NCBI RefSeq assembly: GCF_900108335.1
Contig: NZ_FNVT01000008.1
Span: 406,644-470,643 of the forward strand
DNA: 64,000 nt
Direction: 5' to 3'
Origin: Nonomuraea solani
GTDB taxonomy: Bacteria; Actinomycetota; Actinomycetes; Streptosporangiales; Streptosporangiaceae
How positions within the stretch are numbered: position 1 is the stretch's first letter; every line of letters starts with the position of its first letter. The position numbers and the translations under genes were made by a program. The notes under the pieces are model-generated. The model was not told where the DNA came from and did not search any database. It worked only from the letters and a program-made list of their open reading frames with translations. Positions 50,796 through 58,810 of the stretch are shown here, piece by piece.

Positions 50796-51887
50796 ATGAT
50801 CCCCCGCGTCAGGCGCATCGTGGCCGCCGCCCTCGGCGGCGCGCTGCTGGTGCTGCCTGCCTTCACGGGGATCGCCCACGCCGCGCCCGCCAGCAAGGTC
50901 TACCCCATCCCGCTGACCAAGTCCCTCAGCGACGTCAAGCGGGTCGCCGACTACTGGAAGCCCGACCGCCTCAAGAACAGCGACACCTACAGCCCGGCCA
51001 CGCCCGGTGCCGCCACGCCGACCTCGTCGGCCGCCGCCACCTCGGCGCCCGGCGTGCCCGTCGCCGCGATCAAGCGGGCGACCGCCGCGCAGGGCGTCGC
51101 CCCCGTGCCGCCGCGCAAGGGCGCCACGGCCGCCACCATGGGCAAGGTCTTCTTCCGGATCGGCGGCAAGGAGTTCTGGTGCTCCGCCGCCTCGGTCGCG
51201 GCCAGGAACCGCAGCGTGGTCGCCACGGCCGGACATTGCGCGTACGACCCGCGCCAGGCCAAGGCCGCCGAATACTGGATCTTCGTCCCCAACCCCGGCC
51301 CCAACGGTGAGACGCCCGAGGGCATCTACGTGGGCGCCTCGATCAACCTGCACGAGGACTGGTCGGGCAAGGGCGACTACGACTACGACTACGCGTTCGT
51401 GACCGTGCACCGCGGTTTCACCTGGGTCGCCAGGGACGGCGGCTTCGTCATGAAGGACGTCGGCCGGCTCCAGGACAACGTGGGCGGGCTCGGGATCGAG
51501 CTGAACAAGAAGCCGGGGACGTACACGGTGGCCGCCTACGGCTATCCGGCGGGCGCGCAGCCCGACCGCACGACCCCGTTCGACGGCAAGACGCTGCGCG
51601 AGTGCCCGGAGCGCACCACCCGGTTCACCGTCGCCCCCGCCCGCGACGTGCAGAAGGGCGTCGAACTCACGCCGTGCGACTTCACCGAGGGCGCCAGCGG
51701 CGGCCCGTGGGTGATCGGCTGGAACAAGTCCAGCAGGCTCGGCAGCCTCAACGGCGTCAACAGCCTGACATGGAACCCCGGCACCAACACGCGCATCAAC
51801 GCGGTGTCCTCGCCGTACTTCGACACCACGGCCGGCGAGATCTACCGACACGCCGCAGCGCTCACCACGATCACAAGTGTGACGTAA
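50796..51887 (+). CDS. Secreted trypsin-like serine peptidase, paralogue 2 (intact triad)
   Basis: 363 residues. Signal peptide about 1-29 (VRRIVAAALGGALLVLPAFTGIAHA). Pro-region with DVKRVADYWKPDRLKNSD and a Thr/Ser/Ala-rich stretch (PGAATPTSSAAATSAPG) unlike the Lys-rich pro-regions of the other copies. Triad: ATAGHCAYD with His147, DYDYDYAFVTV with Asp198, GASGGPWVI with Ser301. Conserved blocks VGRLQDNVGGLGIELN and YGYPAGAQPD. The most divergent of the paralogues; extracellular; substrate unknown. Confidence 0.85.
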   Translation: MIPRVRRIVAAALGGALLVLPAFTGIAHAAPASKVYPIPLTKSLSDVKRVADYWKPDRLKNSDTYSPATPGAATPTSSAAATSAPGVPVAAIKRATAAQGVAPVPPRKGATAATMGKVFFRIGGKEFWCSAASVAARNRSVVATAGHCAYDPRQAKAAEYWIFVPNPGPNGETPEGIYVGASINLHEDWSGKGDYDYDYAFVTVHRGFTWVARDGGFVMKDVGRLQDNVGGLGIELNKKPGTYTVAAYGYPAGAQPDRTTPFDGKTLRECPERTTRFTVAPARDVQKGVELTPCDFTEGASGGPWVIGWNKSSRLGSLNGVNSLTWNPGTNTRINAVSSPYFDTTAGEIYRHAAALTTITSVT

Positions 51888-52084
51888 GTCATAGCAACCA
51901 GGTGATCACTGCGCGTGATCAGCCGCTTTCACATCTCGGTACGGTCACAGCGCCCCTTTGGAACGTTGACATGATCTACCCGAAATTCACACGTACATGG
52001 TCAACACTGTAAGTTCCGGGCTGTCCGTTTGCTGAGTTTTGGAGGTGCACGAGGCGCCTCATGTCAGCGCAACCTGGAGTTACT

Positions 52085-53248
52085 GTGAAGCGAATCCTTC
52101 TTCCCGCCGGCGGAGCCGTCCTGGCCACCGGTCTGCTCGCCACCGGCCTGTCCGGCACGGCGCAGGCCGACGGCGACGTCGCCAATGACCCGATGGCCCG
52201 CAACACGTCCCAGGCCGTGTCCGTCGCCTCGTTCTGGCTCGCCTCGAACGGCGCCGCGCTGCGTCAGGCGACGCAGTACACGTGGGACTCGAAAGAAGTC
52301 AGGAAGGTCGTCTCCAAGGGCGGTTACAGCCCCGACGGACGCCCCGGCACCACCGCGCCGACCGGCGAGTCGAAGTCCGGCGGCAGCGCGCAGAACGTCA
52401 ACCTCCCGAAGACGATCGGCAAGGTCTTCTTCGTCGACGGCTCCGGCAAGTTCCGCTGGTGCTCGGGCACCGCGATCCAGTCGAACTACCGCAACCTGGT
52501 CTCCACCGCCGGCCACTGCGTGTACGACACGGACAGCAACTCCCCCACCATGGACAACTGGGTCTTCGTCCCCGGCTACTACCAGGGCAAGGCTCCGTGG
52601 GGCATCTACGTGGGCAAGCAGGCCTTCACCCACTACGACTTCGACACCTACGAGGACTACGACCGCGACTACGCGTTCGTCACCGTCTACAACGGCATCA
52701 CCTCGAACGGCGTCAAGCGCGTCACCCCTCGTGAGTACGCGGGCTTCACCGGCCCGAAGCGCTCGTGGGGCGGCCGCCACTACATCCTGCTGTCCAAGGA
52801 CGCGGGACGGCTCGGCGACAACGTCGGCGGCCAGGGCTTCGCCTGGAACCAGGCCACCGGCAAGACGGTCCGCGCCTTCGGCTACCCGTCGGCCCCGCAC
52901 CCCGACGGCAACAAGCCGTACAGCGGCGTGACCCCGAAGCACTGCTACGGCAAGACCACGGCCAAGGCGGTCGGCGCCCCCTGGCTCAAGATCGAGGAGC
53001 ACATCGGCCTCAAGTGCGCCGTGACCCCCGGCTATGACGGTGGGCCGTGGCTCATGAACTACAACAACGGCAAGCGCCTCGGGTACGTCAACGGCACGAC
53101 GAGCACCTTCGCCGACCAGGACGGCAACGACCGCATCGACTACATCACGTCCCCGTACTTCGACGGTGAGACGGCGTCGGTCTACAACGCGGCCAAGAAC
53201 GTCTGGTCCGGCAAGATCGTCGGCCCGCGGGGCGAGCTCTACAAGTAA
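52085..53248 (+). CDS. Secreted trypsin-like protein, paralogue 3, catalytic Ser replaced by Asp
   Basis: 387 residues from GTG 52085 (KRILLPAGGAVLATGLLATG), preferred over ATG 52061 because GGAG lies six bases upstream and paralogues 4 and 5 begin identically at TTG/GTG. Signal peptide ends AQA-D near residue 28. His144 (TAGHCVYD) and Asp195 (DYDRDYAFVTV) are present, but the nucleophile motif reads VTPGYDGGPWL, with Asp318 (codon 53036-53038) where paralogues 1 and 2 have Ser. Other conserved blocks (DAGRLGDNVGGQGFAWN, FGYPSAPHPDGN, CYGKTT, SPYFDGE) are intact, so the gene is maintained. Probably not a conventional serine protease. Confidence 0.85.
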   Translation: MKRILLPAGGAVLATGLLATGLSGTAQADGDVANDPMARNTSQAVSVASFWLASNGAALRQATQYTWDSKEVRKVVSKGGYSPDGRPGTTAPTGESKSGGSAQNVNLPKTIGKVFFVDGSGKFRWCSGTAIQSNYRNLVSTAGHCVYDTDSNSPTMDNWVFVPGYYQGKAPWGIYVGKQAFTHYDFDTYEDYDRDYAFVTVYNGITSNGVKRVTPREYAGFTGPKRSWGGRHYILLSKDAGRLGDNVGGQGFAWNQATGKTVRAFGYPSAPHPDGNKPYSGVTPKHCYGKTTAKAVGAPWLKIEEHIGLKCAVTPGYDGGPWLMNYNNGKRLGYVNGTTSTFADQDGNDRIDYITSPYFDGETASVYNAAKNVWSGKIVGPRGELYK

Positions 53249-53265
53249 GCCTCCCCAGGGGAGCA

Positions 53266-53298
53266 GGCGAGGGCCTCGGGATGCCCGAGGCTCTCGCC
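53266..53298 (+). terminator. Terminator hairpin after paralogue 3
   Basis: GGCGAGGGCCTCGGG and CCCGAGGCTCTCGCC, 15-bp stem with one G-T pair and an ATG loop, 18 bp after the stop. Confidence 0.8.
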
Positions 53299-53684
53299 TT
53301 CTGGCTTCCCCACCCCCACTGCAAGGACTTCGCATTTGGGGGCGCTACGCGCCATTACAGGCTCAGACAGCGCTCCCCAGGGGCTCCACCCCTTCGACCC
53401 CGATGACAAGCCCGCTCGCTCCGCTCGCCTGATGGCCCGCCCGTTGCCTGGCTACACGGTGGGCCGACGAATGCCCACCCCAAGTGGGCCTCGCTGGTCG
53501 CTCGGACGTTCTTCCTGGGGGCTTCGCCTGGAGCGAGGCACCCAGCCCTCCCGCGCCCCGAGAGGAACTTTCCCCTCAGCATCCCTAGCCAACGACCGAG
53601 CCCAGCGGCCTGTCCGATCGCGACTCCAAGAAGATCTTTATTGGAACTACTGACAGACAGTGGTTACCTTGTCACGATGAGCGC
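53299..53684. other. Non-coding stretch at the left edge of the mobile-element island
   Basis: No credible gene. It contains the inverted partner (53364-53392) of the dispersed repeat at 25164-25194. Short direct and inverted oligomers such as gctcgctccgctcgc suggest decayed mobile DNA. Confidence 0.45.
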
Positions 53685-54122
53685 ATGCATCGTGGTGATC
53701 TGACGAACGCCGAGTGGGAAAGAGTGGCGCCGCTGCTCCCCTCGGCCGGCAGGCGTCCCGGTCGCGATACGGACGACCGGACACTGATCAATGGAATGCT
53801 CTACCAGGCCAGAACCGGGGTGCGCTGGCGCGAACTCCCCGACAGGTTCGGCTGCTGGGTGACCATATATAGACGCCACCGCCACTGGGCCGCCACCGGC
53901 ACCTGGCAGGCCCTGGCCATCGCACTGCAGACGGGCGGAGAGAACGCCGGACGCATACTCGGCGACGACCCTGTCAGCATCGGTGCCGCCCGGATGCATC
54001 TCCGCGCATCCCCCGCGAATCGCACCACGCCAACACCCTTCGCACTCCAGATCAAGGACGTCGCGGTGCTGGCGAGCCTGCAGGCCCTCCTGGGCCATAC
54101 CGTCCAGCCACGGATCTACTAG
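53685..54122 (+). pseudogene. IS5-family transposase remnant (N-terminal domain only)
   Basis: 145 residues. The first about 85 match the helix-turn-helix domain of IS5-type transposases: LTNAEWERVAPLLPSAGRRPGRDTDDRTLINGMLYQARTGVRWRELPDRFGCW, then IYRRHRHWAATGTWQALA. From there the sequence degrades (LQTGGENAGRILGDDPVSIGAA echoes the start of the catalytic domain with changes) and ends at TAG without the DDE domain. Intact members have about 270 residues in two frames. Not expected to be active. Confidence 0.75.
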
Positions 54123-54157
54123 AGCCACCGCACCACCGACCCGAAAACGCAACCCAA

Positions 54158-54192
54158 CGGCGCCGGAACCGAGAACGAGGGTTCCGGCGCCG
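54158..54192. terminator. Strong hairpin after the IS5 remnant
   Basis: CGGCGCCGGAACC and GGTTCCGGCGCCG, 13-bp perfect stem with a 9-base loop. It could be a terminator or an element end; it lies between the IS5 remnant and the RHS gene. Confidence 0.6.
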
Positions 54193-54395
54193 CAGCCTGC
54201 AAGGCCTTGGTTCAAGGTCCTGCACGCACCACCATCTGACTCAGAGGGCTCGCAAATACCTTAAAGTCACGTCATGCCCACCGCATCGCATTATCTCGTC
54301 GGCCTACTCAAATACCCCGCATCGCTACCCTATAGCGGGTGCGCAACCATCCCGTTAGGTGACTTCTAAAGCTGCCCGCACCCCGCGCCACCACG

Positions 54396-57269
54396 GTGCT
54401 CCGAACCTACGGATACGGCTTCGACGTGGCTGGAAACCCGACCAGCGTCACGTCTCCTGAGGGACATGTCACCAAGCAGACCTTCGACGCGCTGAACCGC
54501 GCCACCTCACTCATCGAGCCGGTCTCCGGCAGCGAGTCGATCACCACCACGTTCGGCTACGACGCCACCGGCACCCGTACCCGTCTCACAGATGGTCGCG
54601 GTAACGCCACCTGGACCAGCTACAACAGCCTCGGCCTGGCCGAAACCGTGACCGAACCGGCTACGACCGCCCACCCCAACGCGGCCGACCGCACCTGGAC
54701 CCACATCTACGACGCGGCGGGCAACCAGAAGGCCACGATCCAGCCTGGCGAAGTGCGCATCGACCGCACCTTCGACCACCTCGGCCGCCTCACCAAGGAG
54801 ACCGGCGCGGGTGGCGGCGCCGCAGCATCTGAGCGCGCTTTCGGCTACGACCTGGCAAGCCGCCTCACCACTGCCGGCGATCTGACCGTGGACTACAACG
54901 ACCGCAGCCTGCCGCTGAAGATCTCCCGCGGTACCGCTCAGGAGACCGCCTACGGCTACGACGATGGCGGTAATCTCGCCCAGCGCATCGACGCCGCCGG
55001 CACCGCGACATTCACCTGGGACGGCGCCAACCGCCTCGAAACCACCACCGACCCGCTCACCAACCGCACCCTCACCTACGGCTACGACCCGGCCAGCCGC
55101 CTGAAGACCATTACCGCCACCAGCGGCCAAGCCAGCACCCAGACCATCGACTACGACAACATGGACCGGATCACCGGCCAGACCCTGCAGAACGGCTCCG
55201 GCACCCAACTCGCCAAGATCACCTATGGCTGGGACAAGGACAACAACCTCACCACCAAGACCACAGCCGGCACCGCCGGCGCAGGCACCAACACCTACGG
55301 CTACGACCACGCCGGCCGCCTCACCTCTTGGACCGCCCCCGGTGGCGCAGTGACCGCCTATGAATGGGACGCCTCCGGCAACCGCACCAAGGCCGGCAAC
55401 AAGACGTTCGCCTACGACGAGCGCAACCGCCTGACCTCAGGCGACGGCACCGACTACACCTACACACCACGTGGCACCCTGGCCACCCAGACCAAGGCCG
55501 GCACCACCACCAACTACACCTTCAACGCTTTCGACCAGCTCATCGCCGACGGCGACAGCCTCTACAGCTACGACGCGATCGGCCGGATGACCACCCGGAT
55601 CCGCGGCACCGCCAAGCAGTCCTTCGCCTACTCCGGCCTAGGCAACGACCTTGCCGCCATCACCGACAGCAGCGGCGCCGTCCAGGCGAAGTACTCGCGC
55701 GACATCAACGGCGGCCTGCTCAGCCTCCAGGAAGGCGCGGGTGCGGCGGCCGCAACGCTCAGTGACCTGCACGGCGACCTGGTTGCCACCTTCACCGCAA
55801 ACCTGCAGACCTCTACCGCCTACGACCCCTTCGGCACCGCCATCGCCCAGACCGGCACCAAAACAAACCTCGGTTACCAAGGCGAATACACCGACCCGGA
55901 CACCGGCAAGGTCAACATGCACGCCCGCTGGTACCAGCCGGACACCAGCACCTTCAGCAGCCGCGATACCGCAACCCTGAACCCGAACCCCTCGGTCCAG
56001 GCCAACCGCTACACCTACGCCAACGCCTCCCCTCTCATCGGCACCGACCCCACCGGCCACGCCACCGTCATCAACGGCGGCTCAATCGCCGGAAACGCGT
56101 CCTACACGCCAGGCGTCGGCAGCAAATCCGTGAGCGAGATTTACGCTCAGTACGGCATCATGTTCGGTGGCGGAAGCGGATTCCGAGAAGACATCGGAGG
56201 CGGCGCCATCGCTTGCGACATCTGGTCCTGCGATAGCGCTGAAGTCATCGACCCAACCTGGATCCAGCAGATCGAATGGAACCCTGGATTCTCACAGGAC
56301 GAACTGGCAAGGCTGGGCTGGAAGGTCATGCCCAACGGGCGACTCGTCGATCAGCCCAACTTCTGGTTCGCCAGCGAGAAGGTCCAAAACGAATACATGA
56401 CAAAATGGTCGCCGCTTCTGACCAATGATGACCTGGCCTTCAACTGGGTGGCAGCAGGAGGGCTAGCTAGCATCGAAGCTATGGAAAACGCCGCAAGGAG
56501 AAATCCTAACGATCCTCGGCTGGCTGGCTTCAAGCTTATGAGTCAAGAAAATTATTCTGGAACCCTCAAGCGGTCAAAGGGTATCAAGCCGGGAAGCCGG
56601 AACTATGCCGCTTATACAACGAGGGATTCCTCGACGGATCAGCGGTACGGCTATTACACCAAGTACAAGCGCCTCATCAAGTTGAAAACCATTATTAACG
56701 AGGCGGCAAAAGAACACGGCATCGACCGAAATGCCTTAGCAGCCGTCCTCATTTACGAGATGTCGCACTGGGAGCCAACAGGTGGATATCCGGGCGATGC
56801 TGTCGGAGAAAAGGAAGGCTGGCAGGACTGGACTTCTTTGGGAATCGGTCAAATGCAGATCGGCACCGCCAGGGAGATGATGAAAGAGTACTACGGGGAT
56901 ATGGGAAAGAATCTCAGCAATCGCGCAATCGGCGGTATCCTAAACCATGACACTCGGATGGCAGTCCGACTCGCTGCCGCTTATATGCGATACTTGAAGA
57001 AGACCATTAAAGTTCCCGGCGGCCCGCATCGAAATGGGAAAGAAAACACAACCCGACACATAAATGACTGGGAAGCCGCTGTAGCCTATGGCGTTAAACC
57101 AACCGATTTTGCGAAATGGAGAAGTGGCGGACCAGCTCCTACCGCAGAAGCACAGAAGCGATGGAATGCCATATATGGTTGGGTAAGGAGCGCAGCGAAC
57201 GAGTATTGGGACTGCGTGAGCAGCACGTCTTGCAAGGAACCTGCGTCGGACTATAATTCATGGCAGTAG
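54396..57269 (+). CDS. 5'-truncated RHS/YD-repeat protein with C-terminal muramidase-like toxin domain
   Basis: 957 residues from GTG 54396, beginning in the middle of YD repeats without signal peptide or N-terminal export domain; whole RHS proteins are usually 1500-2500 residues. Residues 1 to about 470 hold many YD repeats (YGYDDGGNLAQRIDAAGTAT; YGYDHAGRLTSW). The RHS core ends with YDPFGTAIAQTG, NMHARWYQPDTSTFSSRD and DPTGHA near 555, the junction to variable toxins. From about 556 GC content drops. Residues about 760-925 look lysozyme/lytic-transglycosylase-like: LAAVLIYEMSHWEP (candidate catalytic Glu788), SLGIGQMQIGTA, AVRLAAAYMRYLK and AVAYGV. Followed 12 bp later by a candidate immunity gene. 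Confidence 0.72.
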   Translation: MLRTYGYGFDVAGNPTSVTSPEGHVTKQTFDALNRATSLIEPVSGSESITTTFGYDATGTRTRLTDGRGNATWTSYNSLGLAETVTEPATTAHPNAADRTWTHIYDAAGNQKATIQPGEVRIDRTFDHLGRLTKETGAGGGAAASERAFGYDLASRLTTAGDLTVDYNDRSLPLKISRGTAQETAYGYDDGGNLAQRIDAAGTATFTWDGANRLETTTDPLTNRTLTYGYDPASRLKTITATSGQASTQTIDYDNMDRITGQTLQNGSGTQLAKITYGWDKDNNLTTKTTAGTAGAGTNTYGYDHAGRLTSWTAPGGAVTAYEWDASGNRTKAGNKTFAYDERNRLTSGDGTDYTYTPRGTLATQTKAGTTTNYTFNAFDQLIADGDSLYSYDAIGRMTTRIRGTAKQSFAYSGLGNDLAAITDSSGAVQAKYSRDINGGLLSLQEGAGAAAATLSDLHGDLVATFTANLQTSTAYDPFGTAIAQTGTKTNLGYQGEYTDPDTGKVNMHARWYQPDTSTFSSRDTATLNPNPSVQANRYTYANASPLIGTDPTGHATVINGGSIAGNASYTPGVGSKSVSEIYAQYGIMFGGGSGFREDIGGGAIACDIWSCDSAEVIDPTWIQQIEWNPGFSQDELARLGWKVMPNGRLVDQPNFWFASEKVQNEYMTKWSPLLTNDDLAFNWVAAGGLASIEAMENAARRNPNDPRLAGFKLMSQENYSGTLKRSKGIKPGSRNYAAYTTRDSSTDQRYGYYTKYKRLIKLKTIINEAAKEHGIDRNALAAVLIYEMSHWEPTGGYPGDAVGEKEGWQDWTSLGIGQMQIGTAREMMKEYYGDMGKNLSNRAIGGILNHDTRMAVRLAAAYMRYLKKTIKVPGGPHRNGKENTTRHINDWEAAVAYGVKPTDFAKWRSGGPAPTAEAQKRWNAIYGWVRSAANEYWDCVSSTSCKEPASDYNSWQ

Positions 57270-57281
57270 AGGAGGTGGACG

Positions 57282-57788
57282 ATGTCACAGATCAGTGGCA
57301 GATCGCTGGCTCTCTCGACAGCCCTCGTCGTCGCAGCCATTAGCTTTCTTTATGGCACGGCGAGCCTAGCAGTCGGATGGTTTTGGGCAGCCAAGCCACT
57401 AGAAACAGACCCGGGAGCGATTCTCCAGATCCAGGAGATCGGTTCGGTTACCGCTCGAACAGAGACTCGATTCACAGAGTCCGATTCAGTGATCGTCACA
57501 AAGTATTTGATCATTGCATCAAATACTGCTGATCCCAGCAAGGCCGTCGTTGAGCTATCTCGAGCCTTGCAGTCAGAGAACTGGGAGACCACAGCCGAGA
57601 TTTCCTCTACAGTAATACAAATGAAATCGAAGCAATGGCCGAACCATTTACTCTCGCTTGAGATACCCGATGAAGACTCGCTTTCTTTACATGGAGACAA
57701 AGTACAAAAAGCCTTAAGGCAAGCAAAGGCGACTGCACGTTTCCCCGACTCCCTAGTTACCTTAAGCCTACGGCGAACGGATGTTTAA
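57282..57788 (+). CDS. Candidate membrane-anchored immunity protein
   Basis: 168 residues, ATG with GAGGAGG upstream, 12 bp after the RHS toxin stop. One N-terminal membrane segment at about 9-33 (LALSTALVVAAISFLYGTASLAVGWFW), then an extracytoplasmic domain of about 130 residues with no recognised family (IQEIGSVTARTETRF; VIVTKYLIIASNT; SLEIPDEDSLSLHGDK). Base composition is lower-GC than the region average, like the toxin cassette. Placement outside the membrane would suit protection against a cell-wall hydrolase. Immunity function is inference from position and topology. Confidence 0.62.
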   Translation: MSQISGRSLALSTALVVAAISFLYGTASLAVGWFWAAKPLETDPGAILQIQEIGSVTARTETRFTESDSVIVTKYLIIASNTADPSKAVVELSRALQSENWETTAEISSTVIQMKSKQWPNHLLSLEIPDEDSLSLHGDKVQKALRQAKATARFPDSLVTLSLRRTDV

Positions 57789-57789
57789 A

Positions 57790-58074
57790 TCATGCCGAAC
57801 CCGACCTGTTGGCACGCCGGGTCGGGAATGATGATGCAGTTTTCCTCAATATCCTGCTCTTTGAGAACAAGGCGGGGTTGAGGCAGCCGCAACTCTGCCA
57901 AAGTTGTAGTGCAGCGGGGTCCATAGACGCTGGTTTTGGGCTGCGAAAGCCGTGGGCGGCGCGCACGGTTGTCTTGATGATGCGGTTGCTGCCCTCGGAG
58001 CCGACGTTGGTCATGCCGGTGCGGAGTAAGGCGAGGACTTCGGCCATCAGGCCTCGACGTTGGTGGCCAGTCAT
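57790..58074 (-). pseudogene. ISL3-type transposase, C-terminal remnant
   Basis: The minus-strand frame reads LRTGMTNVGSEGSNRIIKTTVRAAHGFRSPK, matching the conserved C-terminus of ISL3-family transposases in actinomycetes (pattern TGxTNxGSEGxNRxIKxxxRxAxGFRxP). The frame then shifts: the expected RLRTRCATTRR-like end is scrambled and CGCLNPALF reappears in another frame. No catalytic residues are present. A decayed fragment. Confidence 0.68.
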
Positions 58075-58322
58075 TCGAGTTCAGCAGGTCGGAAGCGGCG
58101 CAGTGGTCGTAGAGCGAAACAGCCATTCGGTGATGACGGCCCTATCAGGGATTAGCCTCGATTCTTCAGTGAGCTGAGTTGTGTGAACGACTCCGCGGTT
58201 CGCCCGTAATGTCCCCGGTGCGGTTGGGGCGGGGCCATCGCATGACGCTGCGGGGACGCCGGGTTCCACGGGCCCGGATGGGGCTCCTTCCTGGATCGTT
58301 GGCGGTCGGGGCTCGGCTTTCA

Positions 58323-58756
58323 GGCGAGAGCGGGCAGGTCGGTGAGGCGCTGCCAGGCCCGGACGAACGCCTGGGCCCAGGGCCAGGTGCGTTCGATGCG
58401 CAGATGGCGGCGGCGGGCGTGGGCGGCCAGCCGGGCGGGCAGGCCGGTAGCGCATGGTGTCGGGTTCGGCGCGGGCCAGATCGGCTTGGTCGTGCAGGGT
58501 GAGCAGGCGTAGCCAGCAGTCCAGGTCGTGGCCGAGGTTGGCGGCCAGCATCCAGCCGGAGTTGACGGTCCAGTTCTTGCTGGGCAGGTTGCGCAGGCCC
58601 ATCGCTTTGCCGGCGCGGACGCGGTCTTCGACGACGGCGTGGGCGCGGGCCAGGGCATCGAGCCATTGCGGGTGGTGGGAGCCGGCGATGCCCCACATGC
58701 GGCCGATGTTGGTGGCGACGATGGAGTACGTGCGACATGAGGGTGCATGAGATCAA
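58323..58756 (-). pseudogene. IS1380-type transposase, C-terminal remnant with frameshift
   Basis: Minus strand. One frame gives TNIGRMWGIAGSHHPQWLDALARAHAVVEDRVRAGKAMGLRNLPSKNW, followed by MLAANLGHDLDCWLRLL, which is the IS1380 C-terminal region (VEDRIRxxKDTGLRNLP pattern). Near 58440-58460 it shifts to another frame that continues LPARLAAHARRRHLRIERTWPWAQAFVRAWQRL to a stop. The N-terminal catalytic part is absent; the homology is cut close to the start of the group II intron region. Confidence 0.72.
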
Positions 58757-58810
58757 GTGGGAGGCATCGTTGGAGGCTCGGCTGATGTCGAGGGTGTAGT
58801 ACCCAGGCCA

